DNA of 64,000 nt from Sambucus nigra (taxonomy: Eukaryota > Streptophyta > Magnoliopsida > Dipsacales > Adoxaceae). The notes beneath the pieces were generated by a model. That model was given only the letters and a program-made list of their open reading frames with translations, was not told the origin of the DNA and made no database searches. This document shows positions 23,505 through 35,652 of this stretch, one piece after another. The stretch covers positions 32,051,224 through 32,115,223 of the forward strand of contig OX422221.1 in assembly GCA_949130495.1 (NCBI GenBank). The letters are read 5' to 3'. Within the stretch, counting starts at the first letter, position 1, and every line of letters begins with the position of its first letter. The translations under genes were made by a program, and so were the position numbers.

Positions 23505-25391
23505 TCATAAGAAAAGATGTGGGTATTTCTCCCGCATCTCATCCTCACGTTCCCAAGTTGATTCGTTCGCATGATGATGACTCCAGTGAACTCTCACTAG
23601 GGGCACCACCCGAGATCTTAACTTTCGCTCCCCAAACTCAAGGATAGCAACCGGTTGTTCTTCATAAGAAACATCGGGCTGCAAATTGATATCTTCGAAA
23701 GGAATGTGCCAAAGGGCACCTTCACACCTTCTGTACTTCTTCAAAGAGGAGACGTGAAATACATCATGGATTTGTTGTAAAGGTTCCGGCAAGGCAAGTT
23801 GGTATGCTATGGGACCAACCTTAGCAATGACCGGGAAAGGTCCAACAAAGCGTGGTGCAAGCTTTCCTTTCTTCCCAAAACGTTTAATACCCTTCATCGG
23901 GGACACTCGCACCAACACTTGGTCTCCAACCTCCAATTCCATATGTCTCCTACCCGCATCGGCGTAGCTCTTTTGGCGATCTTGGGCTATTCGTATGCGA
24001 TTTCGAATAAGCTCAATCTTTGAAGAAGTATCTTGGATCATTTCAGGTCCAAGGAACTTATTATCACCCACTTCCAACCAACAAGCGGGCGATCTACAAG
24101 GCCTGCCATACAGAGCTTCATAGGGTGCCATTCCAATAGTGAATTGGTATGAGTTGTTGTAAGCAAACTCAACCAACGGAAGGTATTGTTCCCAACTACC
24201 TTTAAAGTCGAGTATGCACATACGAAGCATATCCTCCAACATCTGGTTTACCCTTTCGGTCTGACCGTCTGTTTGAGGATGATAGGAAGAGCTTAACTTC
24301 AACTCGGTCCCCATTGCTCCCTGGAAACTCTGCCAAAAGTGGGACACAAATATTTTATCTCGGTCGGATACAATATTCAAAGGTACCCCGTGGAGTCTGA
24401 CGATCTCCTCAATGAACAACTGGGCATAACGAGCGGTATCATAATCGGTGCACATGGGCAAGAAGTGTGCCGACTTAGTCAAACGGTCGACAATCACCCA
24501 AATTAAGTCATGACCCTTTTGCGATCTAGGCAAACCCGTAACAAAGTCCATCGAAATGCTCTCCCATTTCCATACGGGAATCTCGAGCAGTTGTAACAAA
24601 CCTGTCGATCGCTGGTCGTCAATCTTAACCAACTGACAAGTAGTGCATTGAGACATAAACTCTGAGATATCCATCTTCATACCTGCCCACCAATACAAAC
24701 GACGCATATCCTGGTACATCTTGTCCCCGCCTGGATGCACCGTGAACTTCGACCCGTGGGATTCTTCCATCACTGCACATCTCAAATCCCCATCGTCGGG
24801 AACCACAAGTCTTCCATGGAAGCGTAGTCCACCCTCAGAACCAATTGAGTACGACTCCGCTCCCTCAGACAACAGCTGGTGTGTATGGTCTTGACAAACT
24901 TTATCTCTTTTATGAGCTTCCACAATCTTTGCTATAATCGTGGGAGTAACCGTCATCACGGAAAGGAATGCTCTCACTCCTGCATCCTCTAGGCTGAGTT
25001 CTCTCCACTTAGCTTTCCACACCTCAGCTAAGTCTCCATCAGGCTTTCTACTCAAGGCATCTGCTACCACATTCGCCTTTCTGGGGTGATAATGAATATC
25101 AAAATGGTAATCTTTCACAAACTCCAACCAACGACGCTGGCGCATATTCAAATCCTTTTGGGAGAATAAGTATTGTAGCGATTTGTGGTCGGTAAACAGA
25201 CTAAACTTTTCCCCTAAGAGATAATGCCTCCATATCTTCAAGGCAAATACAACGGCGGCAAATTCCAAGTCATGTACCCGATAGTTCCTCTCGTGAGGCT
25301 TCAACTTACGAGAAGCGTACGCAATGGGTTGTCTCTCTTGTTGAAGAACACCTCCTAATCCCTGAAGAGATGCATCGGTAAAGATGAGATA
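23505..25391 (-). pseudogene. pol: RNase H, integrase and chromodomain-like tail of the chromovirus
   Basis: Open for 599 codons from 25304; the frame also reads upstream to the TAA through the RNase H start (IFTDAS). RNase H covers about residues 1-87, with DLE, FTDHKSL and ADALSR carrying the acidic residues. Integrase follows: zinc-binding H183, H190, C220 and C223; catalytic D253, D314 and E350, with exactly 35 residues between the last two; and a GPF module near residue 500. The final 40 residues (PLVRVHW, ESTWEREDEM) are a chromodomain-like tail of the kind that guides chromoviruses to chromatin. All integrase catalytic residues are intact. It reaches nearly to the polypurine tract, leaving no room for another gene. 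Confidence 0.92.
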
Positions 25392-25985
25392 TTATAATCC
25401 CGGCTTTGGCAATGCCAGGACTGGAGCCGACGTTAGCCTATCCTTGAGCTGATCAAAAGCCGCTTGACATGAACTGTCCCATACAAATGTTACTCCTTTC
25501 CGGGTTAAATTCGTCAATGGGATAGAAACTTTAGAAAAGCTCTTAATGAATCGACGGTAATAACCCGCCAAGCCCAGAAAACTACGAACTTCAGTGGGCG
25601 TCGTGGGCTGACCCCACTCCTTTACTGCGATCACCTTACCCGGATCCACAGACACGCCTTGTGATGACACAACATGCCCCAAAAATTGAACTTCCTTCAA
25701 CCAGAAGCCACACTTCACAAACTTTGCATACAATTGATGATCTCTCAATCTCTGCAGGACCAACCGCAAGTGAGCAGCGTGATCCGACTCTGTCTGAGAA
25801 TAGACTAGGATGTAATCAATAAATACAATGACAAACTGGTCAAGGAAATCCCGAAACACCCTGTTCATAAGGTCCGTAAACACTGCAGGGGCATTGGTTA
25901 GCCCAAAGGGCATAACCAAGAATTCATAAGACCCGTAACGGGTCAAAAAGGCCATCTTGGATACATATTTCTCTCGTATCCTCAA
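25392..25985 (-). pseudogene. pol: RT palm and thumb of the chromovirus, catalytic motif damaged
   Basis: This continues RT after the frameshift; the frame is probably open from about 26070, and the ATG at 25985 is only the first internal Met. Conserved pieces are [60 protein letters not shown] and AFDQLKDRL. The catalytic FxDD motif reads FIDY (residues 55-58), so its second aspartate is lost. That aspartate binds metal in all active RTs, so this copy could not reverse-transcribe even if the frame were open. The frame ends at TAA 25392-25394 and then continues in the same frame into RNase H. Confidence 0.9.
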
Positions 25986-26008
25986 TTGGTGATACCCTGT
26001 CCTCAGGT

Positions 26009-27079
26009 CTATCTTGGAGAAGTAGGAAGCTCCCCTAAGTTGATCAAAGAAGTCGTCGATGCGAGGTAAAGGTATTTATTCCGGATGGTGACTTTATTCA
26101 ACTCTCTATAGTCCACGCACAACCTGAGAGAACCGTCCCTCTTCTTCACAAACAATACCGGAGTGCCCCACGGTGAGGTACTACGCCTAAGGAAGCCCTG
26201 CTCCAGTAGCTTCTGAATCTGATCTCTCAACTCCCTCATCTCCACAGGAGACATTCGATAAGGAGCTTTGGTGATCGGTCGAGTTCCCGGCATTAAATCA
26301 ATCACAAACTCTATTTCCCGACTTGGAGGTAATCCCGGTATCTCCCGAAAAATATCTTCAAAGTCCCTAACGATTGGAAGAGAATTTAGGGGAACCACGA
26401 CATCTCTAGATGCATCTTCCGCAATACAATATAGATAAGCACTCGTGCTCCCTTCCACACAAGGCATAACTACCAGGAACATCTTTTGTCCCGGAACTGC
26501 AAAAACTATACTCTTCTCGTAACAATTCACTATAGCACGGTACTTCACTAGCCAATCCATACCCAAAATTACATCGTACCCGACCATATCAAGGACGAGT
26601 AAATCGGCCTCAAAACACAAGTCACCAAGATTAATTCCTACGTTTTTACATACGAAGAAAATCAATGAACCATCGCCCATAGAGGATTCAACGCTAGTGA
26701 AGGTACTTTCAGCAGATTTTATCAAACCTGTAGTCTGGGAAAAACTTCTAGAAATAAAGGAGTGTGTAGCACCCGTATCAAATAAGATTCGACCCATATG
26801 CCCATAAATGAGAAACTTACCCTCGATCGCTGGGGGTGCAGGAGGAGCTGGAGGAAGCAGAGCCTCCTGAATATGGTAAACCCTTCCATACTGCAATTGC
26901 CCCTGTTGAGGAGGAGCAACCGGATTAGGCGCTTGGGGCGGAAACTGTACATACGGCTGATGTGGGGCCCTAGGAAGATGCCCTCCAACCAACTGAGGAC
27001 ACGCCCTTTTATAGTGACCCAGCTCCCCACACTGGAAACATTTATTCGCCGCATTATCCTGATTCCTACCTTGGTTATT
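26009..27079 (-). pseudogene. pol: Zinc knuckle, protease and RT start of the chromovirus
   Basis: It is in frame with gag. First comes a CCHC zinc knuckle ([14 protein letters not shown]) at about 27050-27010, then a Pro/Gln-rich linker, then an aspartic protease with its active-site DTGATHSF about 70 residues after the ATG at 26992. The RT start follows ([37 protein letters not shown]). The true frame is lost at about 26072, where one base is missing from the codons for the usual YPLPRIDD segment. The residues before the stop at 26009 are out of frame. Domain order confirms a gypsy type. Confidence 0.9.
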
Positions 27080-28099
27080 TCAAAATTGCCCCGCACCTCG
27101 GCCCTGTTGGCCCCTACCTCCATTTCCACCTCTAACTCCCTGTGCTTGTTGACCACCTTGACCCTGCCTGTTATTATTGTTGTTGCCACCAGCATTAAAC
27201 CCACTAAAACGTTGACGCTTTGACGAATCCCCCTGCTGAGGATCCCTCTCAACCTGCTTGTTCCCCGAGGATTGGGATGAAGAAGATGTTCCCCCTCCGC
27301 TCCCAACTCCTCCCTGTCTCACAGCCTGCCCCGCAACTACAACCTTCTTCTTGTTTTGCACAAATAATCTATGCTCTTGACAGTGAAGTAAAGCAGCATT
27401 CATCACATCACCAAAAGTCACCAGAGATGGATTTCCAAGCAAATGTTGTTTTATTCGCCAGTGAAAACCTCCCACAAACTTGGAGATCCTCTTCGCTTCT
27501 GGAGTTACCTCATCCGGTATAAAACTGGCTAACCGGGTAAACTCCTCCTCGCACTCGGCAACCGATCTCTCCCCTTGTACCAAATCCTGAAACTTCCTCT
27601 GCATTTCCATCTGAACTGCAGGAGGGAAATACTTTCCATCAAACAAAGCCCAAAAATTTGTGATGGACATAGTATCCCTTTGTTCGGGTGTCGTCATTGA
27701 CTCCCACCAGTGCAAGGCCGGTCCGACAAGCTTGAAAGTAACGAGAATTTGCTTTTTCTCCTCACTACATTCCACCATCCTAAGATGGCGCTGCATATCT
27801 CTCCTCCACTGGTTCGCCTTTATAACATCCGAACCTCCCTCAAATTCCGGGGGATGTCCCTTAAGGAAATACTCCCTCACCCGTTCCCACTGAGAAGGTC
27901 CCGTAGGAACTAGTGCTTCTTGTCCCCTAACTTGAGCTTGTGGCATTTGTTGGGCCACTGCAGTCATCGCGGCGTTGACAGCTTGGGCCACAATATTTGC
28001 CACTTCAGCGGCACTGATATTCCCCTGCTGCGGTGGAGGACCAAACTCATCCTCAACAACCCTATTACGTCTAGCGGGACATCCACTCTTCGGCGGCAT
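27080..28099 (-). pseudogene. gag: Gag of the chromovirus, cut before the zinc knuckle by TGA
   Basis: The frame encodes 339 residues from an ATG about 170 bp downstream of the primer site. Residues 105-200 form a retrotransposon Gag capsid region (FEGG, WRRDMQRHL, ALHWWESM, FKLVGP). The tail is Gly/Asn/Gln-rich and basic, as expected for RNA binding. The frame stops at TGA 27080-27082, just before the CCHC knuckle. The same frame continues after the stop with [14 protein letters not shown], so the stop is a single codon change. A CGA-to-TGA change is the simplest origin. Programmed read-through is possible in principle but nothing supports it. Confidence 0.9.
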
Positions 28100-28265
28100 C
28101 TGAGATAAAGATGAGATAGAGTTAAAACATAATATAAGACAATCTATTTAGCAGAAGATCGCATACATAGGCAACAAAACAATCCTAACATTAAGTTCTA
28201 TATCAAAGAACGCTATGGTAGAACGTGACAAGTCCGCATAGATCCTAAAGACTCTAGAACCTAAT

Positions 28266-28277
28266 GCTCTGATACCA
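28266..28277 (-). promoter_or_regulatory. Primer binding site, initiator tRNA-Met
   Basis: The minus strand reads TGGTATCAGAGC two bases inside the 5' LTR, the classic plant primer site complementary to the 3' end of initiator tRNA-Met. Confidence 0.92.
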
Positions 28278-28279
28278 TC

Positions 28280-30905
28280 TGTGACAACCCGCTATCCGGA
28301 ATAAAGGGTGGCCAGACCTATACCCCGATAAAATAGGAAATCATTGATAAATATCATTCTCAGCATCACTACAATATGCAAAGCATAAGGAATGACCACA
28401 CTATATTCCATAAAACGGGTTATCAAAAACTTTGGTTTTGAAATAAAAAGAAAACATTTTCAACAACCCATAATAGAAATAGAGGGTGGAAACCCCACAA
28501 GCGCATAAGAGAAACCCAAAGGATACAACAGGACCGAATGAAACGTCGGTAAATATAACCATACAACATGCAAGTAGTACCAAGTGTTACATAATAGATC
28601 CATTATACAATTACAATGGTTTGGGCAACATGCCCGAATAAACTGATCATAACTAGAAAACATAAATGGAGGCGTCTACACAAAAATCCCGTGAAACCCG
28701 CACGATGTCACGGCTCCTCAAAACATTTGGAAGGAAGGGTCATTACTGGCGACCGTGTGGCGGAACACCTGGACGGATTATATATATATATACACAACAA
28801 GAAATGAAAACCGGTCAGGGCCGGGTATATGTGATTAATAGATAAATGACAGGTATGACAATGATGCTCAATAATCAAGGATGATAGTCTAGCATGGTAA
28901 TATCATATAAGGAACTAAATCTGATAAAGAACTATATAGAGTGAGATTCATATTAAAACAGAATTTAAAAGTACTTGTGAGCCTTTATCATCATTCATCA
29001 TATTTCAATTTCAATCTTCTTTTCCATTCCTTATCAGAAATATAATTATCATCATGTGCTCTATATGGCACTAATCTCAATAGAATGATCTTTGTGGAAT
29101 AAATTTGCTCTTTATGGCATTTATATTCCATCGAGTCCAACTCGATAATTAGAATAGTCATAAATATAAATATAACGATTCAAAGACCGCCCGTCCGGGT
29201 TTCCCCACTATGCGCGTCCCTAAATAACCATCATCTTCCAGGGCCTAACATAAGACAACCTGGGATCCTATGGAAAACGTCGGGAAGCGGCCATATGCCC
29301 GCGGGGTAGTCAAGACCACACCCAGAATCTCCTACCCATCGCAGAAAAATATAAAACAAGCGCTCATATGGCCTAGGACTATATCCACCCTGCATTCATT
29401 AGCCAGGGGGCTTCACCTATCGCACGGACTTCCCTTAAGATGGTATTTAGAGAGGTGTGTAACATCCATTTTATTAATTCCCATTACATGATTTAGTAAA
29501 TTATCATTTACCTTATCAATTACCCATTTTAATAATTGTATAAGCTAAATCGGGACTATACGTATTACGTACCGTCATAACATCCTCGATAAGAAATTCA
29601 GACTCCAAAGTTATTCACAAAGCCTCTTTTAGGCTTTAATATAAACCCTCAAGTCAAATCTAACTCGAGTTCAATTCTAAAGTCTCCAAATTGACCTTAA
29701 TATATTCTAGACCTTTATAAAACTACAAGACGAAAGTGATGCTCAAGCATCACTTTAAATTCCCCCTTGAATGAACCCTAGATGAACCCTTTCGAGTCTA
29801 GGATGTCGACCCAACTCAACTAGTACTCTAAACCGTATATTTACTTCATTTAAGAAGGTCCCTAATCACTAATCCTAAAGAAAAGGGGTTAAAAAATGAA
29901 AAAGAAAAATTTGAAAAAGTGCAGGGCTACCGAATCGATTTGTCCCCTTGGCCGAATCGATTCCACCAGAAAATTTGAGTTTCTGCATAACTGCCGAATC
30001 GATTCGAACCAATTCCGAATCGATTCGGTTCACAAGACCTGAGCACTGGACCTAACCGAATCGATTCGCCCAGGGGACCGAATCGATTCGGGCCTGCGAT
30101 TTTGCCAAGAATTGGCTATGGAGTCTTGGACTCCATTTTCTACCCCAACCCAAATTTCTTCAAACCAAACTTATATACCAATCATCAAGATAACATCAAT
30201 GATGCTATTAACCATCTTAAACCTCATGAATCACCCTAATCATCTTTGAATGAATCAAAACCCAAAAATACATGAGAAAAACCCTAAGTTTGCTAAACCA
30301 AAATCAATACATCATTACCACAAAAAATCATCTATCTCAAGACACAATTAGCAAGTAAAAACTTTCCTTGATTCAGCAAATTGCAGGTCTCTTGGTTGAA
30401 GAAGCAAGAATCTCTCTCAATCTCCAAATCTCCAATCTTTCTCTCTACTCTTCTCTTTCTCTCTTTGGTTTTTGGAAGGAAATTAGGGTAATTAGAAGAC
30501 TTAATAGGCTTAAGTCGTGGCTTAAGGAAAATGTCCCACTTAATTAACTAATAGTGCGATAAAATAATACGCAACTGTATAATTTAGGTACAATCAGTCA
30601 AAAATGCCCAAAACTTTAAAATACAATATGGTACATTATCTGACTATTTTGCACGTTCCGGAATCAACTGCAACCTCCAAATTATCATCTGGACATTTTA
30701 AAATTCAATTTAGGTTCCGGTCTCATTATTAAGCCAAATATCATTTTAAATTCAGATGATATTAATAAGCATGACGTAGCAATATTTACCCATAATTAGG
30801 ATATCTATGCAAACTCATAATAAATATCAACTTTTCTACATTGAATTAACATTCAAATCATAACCCAACACTTGACTCCAATTACTATACTAAGTAATTA
30901 CTATA
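28280..30905 (-). repeat. 5' LTR of the chromovirus, outer end truncated
   Basis: It is near-identical to 20798-23456, with the same six palindromes (29931-30089). Identity stops after TAAGTAATTACTATA at 30905; the outer 31 bp found in the other LTR (beginning AAACACGGCC) are absent here. As this is the 5' LTR, the element has lost its terminal TG and the integrase attachment end on this side. A TATA-like CTTATATAC (minus GTATATAAG) lies at 30170-30178, but which TATA-like box is used cannot be told. Confidence 0.93.
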
Positions 30906-33035
30906 CATAACTTTTATTTCTGTAGGAAAACAAACTATTCTTATGTTTTTACGAATTAGTTTTAAGGTTTAGAAATTTTTGTCCACGTATTTAAAAAATA
31001 AAACTCCGATTTAAATCACTATCTTCTTATTCACAAAATAACGTTAGCATTTTTAGAAATGTTTTCATTGTTTTAACAAGCTAAAAGAAATAAGATATTG
31101 TTAATAGCAAAAATCTTCATTGTATTTTTAGGATGTCCGTTATTACAATCTAGTTTAAAATTTTTGAAGTTCGATTACTTATCTCAAGTCTTGAATATGC
31201 ATTTTTCGAAACATATTCTTGAGAAAGCTTAAATATTTTTAATATCTCAAAAACCATTTAGATGTTCCATCAACCTTTAGGACTCTCACATCCGTGGAAG
31301 TTAGAACTACAAATAGTGGCTTTTCACTTGTTCCATTTTGAACTACAAAAGTGTTTCATTAAACTTTAAGAAGAATATAGTTTTCTCTTCAAATGTTGAA
31401 AGAATAAATTTTTTTTTGGTGCAAACACGATATTATCAACGTAAGATGACACCTACGACGTGGTGAGTGGTCGAAAATCGATATATCCTCGATCTTCCCG
31501 CTAGGAGGTGGAAAAAATATCTTGTGGAAGTTGTACGTTATTAATTTTAGGAGTGGTTCAAGTTTGTAAGTCATTTCTTGCATGCAATACCTCGTATTTT
31601 TGTGTATTTTATTTAAATAATTCAAAAATTAATTAAATAAAATACATTTTAATTAAATTACATGAGTGAAGTGGTTTAAGGTGATTTATTTAATAATTGT
31701 GATTATTAACCGAGAGATAAATACTGATTAATAATTTGATGAAATTTACTAAGTGTGAATAGTAAATAATAAATGATTATTATTACACGACAAAGCGAGT
31801 GATATGTACGTATTCTAGTTTATCTCACCGGGAATCGCATGTAGACTGTTTCGAGGTGAGAAATGAGAAATGTGTTTTTAGTGACTTATATGGAAATTTA
31901 AAGGTCCCGAATGATTCAGGATGCGTCAAATTATTCGAAATAGTGTACCCGGGAGTATAGTTTGGGTCTCGGGTCAATTTTGGACCAAACTGGCACCTAT
32001 TAACATTACGGTCATTTTTTAAAAAGAGGTCAAGGGACCTACGAAAATTAGAGCCATATATATGATATTTAGAGATTGGGGGTCAGGTATCATAACACAA
32101 AAGATTAGAGAGGCCGTTAGAGAAAAGAGAGAACATTTTTTTCAAAGCCTAAGGAGAGAATTGAGAAGGTGGTGAAAGGTTTCTTACACATCAAGACAAT
32201 TGGAAAGGAAGATTGGAGAATACGAAATCAATCATCAACAAAGAACATCGAGATTAGATCAATCAATATAAGGCAAGTGTTTATTGAAAATCGAATTGAA
32301 GTTATAATACCCATGCGTAGGGATTTCATGAATAGGTTGATTCTTATTTCAAAACCTTGATGAAGAGTAGCAATTGATTTAATATGTTTAGGTAAAATTG
32401 CACGTAGTTAGGGTTTATATCTGTAGAGGATTGTAAATCTGAAGAGTTTTGATTATTACTACGGCTTTAAATCTGGGTTTTGAATTAAATTAGATAGATG
32501 AACACAAAACTAGATTATGAAAGAGTTTTGAGGGTTTTATTCATTCTAAATTTATTTCAGTGAAGTTTTAATGTGTTTGAAACATTAGCAATCATCCTAA
32601 GTTATGTAAAAATGGATGGGAATAATTGGATGTTAATTTAGTGTAGAATTTTGGAAGTTAGATAAATCAAAAAGGGTGAAAATTGAAGAAGACAAAGTTG
32701 CACTTGTTCTAGCGATCGATCGATCGACCCTGGCACATTTTGTGTTCTTTTCTTGGTTGATTTTTTTAGGATTACCATTGATGGAAGGGAATCTTAGTAT
32801 CGTTATTATACCTATGTAGGGACTTGATAAAGACCAATAGGTATAGGAAAGGAAACTTAGAGTTGTCTGAATGCTCAACTAGTTATGAAAGTGAATTAAA
32901 TTCGTCAATAAATGATAAAGTACGGTGAATAGTAGAGAGAAAATATTACGTAAAAGTATAAATAATTTGGTAGTGTGAATACCTATTATATTATTCCTTA
33001 GTCTGGGTCAATACATAATGTATTCTTAATTCGAT

Positions 33036-33240
33036 ATTGGGGACAATGAAAATCCGGACCAATCATTGAAAGATCGATTTGGGGTCGATGATTATTCGGA
33101 CCAAATCTAAGTTAAAAGATATTGGGGTCCATGAGTATCCGGGAAAATATACCTATGTGAAACATTTAATTTGGGGTCGAAGGATATCCGGACCAATGTA
33201 AATGATATGATAATTGGGGTCGATGATTATCGGGACTAAT
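33036..33240. repeat. Five-copy imperfect tandem repeat in an LTR relic
   Basis: The core TTGGGGTCGATGATTATCC, usually with GGACCAA after it, recurs with GGGG at 33039, 33081, 33124, 33173 and 33216. The steps are 42, 43, 49 and 43 bp. Confidence 0.85.
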
Positions 33241-33310
33241 AATCCTTATAGTATATATTGTGTGAAATATATATACTTCATGATATTCTACTTATGTGCG
33301 AAAGTAGACT

Positions 33311-33311
<1 letters not shown>

Positions 33312-33360
<49 letters not shown>

Positions 33361-33364
33361 TGCA
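33312..33364. repeat. Microsatellite (TG)n
   Basis: A TG run with one TA interruption lies within the decayed LTR. Confidence 0.95.
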
Positions 33365-34346
33365 TCTAAATGATAAATTAAGTAGAGAGAAACTTAATTT
33401 CAAGATTAAAAATAGATTGGGAATATCTATAGTAAATTAAGCAATGAAACTTAATTATGGAAGTCGAATGATATATTTTAAATGATTTAAGAATTAAGTA
33501 GTGAGACTTGATTATGATGATTAGACATAACATATGTGAATGTTATTCAAAAACTAAATAATATGTGAGAATGTTAATAATGAAGCGTGATGTATGGGTA
33601 GTACGAGAGAGTAGACCATTGATAAGTTCGATTATATACATTAGTCTAGATAGCTTGGGTATCATAGCTATGTGGGCTAAGTGTAGGACATTACTTGTGA
33701 AAATTAGACGAGGGGTGAGGAGACTTAAGAGAGTGTGCGAAAACCTAATATGTGTAATCAATAACATGTGTAATTGCTTATTAAATGTTTTCAAAGTGTT
33801 TTGAGTACTAACTCTTGCTATAAAAATTCTTTCAAAACCATTTAGGTGTCCATCCACAAGGGCTCCATACTTTATTTTATTACCGGGATTCGAAATTGTA
33901 GCACTGTGGATGCTGAAAGGATTATTTAGTAGCCGATTCTTTTATTCAGATCCAGCATAGGATCTCATTCTTGTTTTTCATATGTTGACCTGTTGTCAGT
34001 TGACTCCATTAGAGTTCCAGTTTTTATCAGTTTTACTTAGTAGTTGGATTGTGGATTATTGCTTGGTAGTAGTTTTATCCGACGGTGTGTTTGGCATGAC
34101 TTTGATGCATTTACATATTAGTGATGGTTTGGATTGTAGTATCTTATATATTTTGTTTTAGTTTTTAAACTATTCTTTTATCCTATTTATTGGAAAGATA
34201 AAATTTGACACCGGTTTAAAATTTGGCATCAGTTAGTAATTAATTTAGTTTTCGACACTGATGCTAAGAATGAACCATACAAGGAAAATATTTTAATCTG
34301 ATAAAGGACTTATCACCCAATATTTAATTAGATGGGGTGTCACATA

Positions 34347-34359
34347 TGGTAGAAGATCC
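34347..34359 (+). promoter_or_regulatory. Degenerate primer binding site of the Tekay-like relic
   Basis: TGGTAGAAGATCC lies two or three bases after the LTR end at 34344. It matches TGGTATCAGAGCC at most positions. Its spacing from the LTR end and its distance to gag match the young copy. Confidence 0.65.
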
Positions 34360-34535
34360 AGGATCTAATGTCAATAGGATATGTACATCTTACTACGTTT
34401 TCAGCATATCATTTGTTTGATATAGAGCCCTATTATTAGGATTGTTTCTTATATTGTTGCGTGTTTTGAGATATCCAACTTCTGCTATTAAATTTGGTAT
34501 AAACTATGTACTTCTACAATTTGATCTATTTTCAG

Positions 34536-35652
34536 ATGCCGCCGAGGAGATAGTGAGTTGAGAGGGCTGTATCCAGAGATGAGGTGGGGGAGGATCCTTA
34601 AGAGTAGTAAGTACCTCCACCACCACCAGAGATGATTTCTACTACTCGGGTGGTAGTGATAGTGTCTCAGGAAATAGAAATAGCTATGAGGGCCATGGCC
34701 GCCCACTTCCCTTAGCCTCAGGCTCAGCAGCCCGTAGCCCCATCTATTCCATCCCAGCAAGGGCCACCCACTTGGCATAGCATCAGAGAGACCTTACAGA
34801 AGGGCATCAACTCGAGTTTCAGGGTGGCACCGATGTAGTGGAGACATGTCAATGGAAGAATAACATTCAACACCACATGCGCATGTTAGATAACAGTGAG
34901 CATGTTAGATAACAGTGAGGTTCAACAATTGATGTTGGTCACCTTTTAGTTAGCATATGTAACCCTTCAGTGGTGGGAGTCAGTGACCACAACTAAAAAG
35001 AGAGACTCGATGACTATTTCGGTGTTATAGGTGGGGTCTAATCGCAAGTACTATCCACCTAGAGTAAAGGCATAGATGAGGAAAAATTTTGGTGAGGTAT
35101 GTCAGGGTGACAGCTTAGTTGTAGATTATGAGGAAGAGTTCACCCGTCTGGCAAATTTTTTGCTAGACGAGGTGACAATGAAGAGAGGAAGAATGCAAAG
35201 TTAATGGATGGCTTGTCATGGAGGATCATGCTATATTTGATTGGTAATCCCGTGTTGATTATGTAAACTGAAGTTGTTAACGCGACACTTTTGCACAGTC
35301 ACGACTTTCATTTCCATGGGAAGGGAAGTAAGAGGGGAGCAGAGTCTATGCAGCATGGCAAGACTTAGGGGAGGAGCGTTAGTGGGACACCACCCAGGTA
35401 CCAGTAGACACTGGGAACACAAGGACAAAATCCCGACAAGGGAACTCTTCCAAGATACTGATGTTTGGTGGGCTTAGATCGGATAGACAGGGCCAGCAGG
35501 GTCCCAGTAGCAGCAGTTTCCTTAGGATCTTCAGGGCTAGGGGAACTAGGAGTGGAAAACAGGGTTAGGGCCTACGTCAGGACCAGGGTCAGAGGCAATT
35601 TCAGGGGCAATGTTTCACATGTGGCCACCAGGGTCATAAGAGTAGGGCTTGT
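34536..35652 (+). pseudogene. gag: Gag relic of the Tekay-like element
   Basis: It starts MPPRR, as the young gag starts MPPK, about 190 bp after the primer site. Recognisable parts are PQAQQPVAPS, the capsid piece WWESVTTTKKRDSMT near 34970-35020, and the CCHC zinc knuckle CFTCGHQGHKSRAC at 35611-35652 with all four ligands in place (C-x2-C-x4-H-x4-C). Several stops and at least one frameshift break it. Length and order match the gag of the 20.8-30.9 kb element, so it is an older relative in the opposite orientation. Confidence 0.8.

Larger units (their letters stand above)
20798..30905 (-). mobile_element. Ty3/gypsy chromovirus (Tekay/Del-like), nearly complete, disabled
   Basis: The element runs on the minus strand. 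Its LTRs are 28280-30905 (5') and 20798-23456 (3'), with a 4.8 kb interior holding gag, protease, RT, RNase H, integrase and a terminal chromodomain-like segment, the order typical of chromoviruses. The long LTRs and the tail (ESTWEREDEMREKYPHLF) fit the Tekay/Del branch. The primer site matches the initiator tRNA-Met, and a run of seven G forms the polypurine tract. By eye the LTRs differ at roughly one or two positions per hundred, so insertion was recent. The polyprotein is broken by two stops and a frameshift. The outer 31 bp of the 5' LTR are missing and no target duplication was found. Confidence 0.93.
30906..34344 (+). mobile_element. Old LTR relic of a Tekay-like element (5' side), start undefined
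   Basis: No coding sequence. It ends GGGTGTCACA at 34344, the same terminal sequence as the chromovirus LTR read from its own strand, and a degenerate primer site follows, so most of this stretch is probably a decayed 5' LTR on the plus strand. It holds a five-copy TTGGGGTC..ATCCGGACC repeat at 33036-33240 and a GATCGATCGATCGACC word at 32713-32728. Where the LTR begins, and how much of 30906-31600 is unrelated flank, cannot be told. Confidence 0.55.

Noticed and set aside
26722..27306. 194-codon minus-strand frame over the zinc-knuckle region
   Set aside because: It is in a different frame from gag and protease, whose motifs continue in the true frame across the TGA at 27080. It is a shadow.
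27220..28108. Several plus-strand frames over gag
   Set aside because: They are antisense shadows of the gag coding strand with no domain of their own.
20793..30912. Target duplication for the chromovirus
   Set aside because: Bases before 20798 (TGACA) do not match those after 30905 (CATAA), and shifting by a few bases does not help. The right LTR end is truncated.
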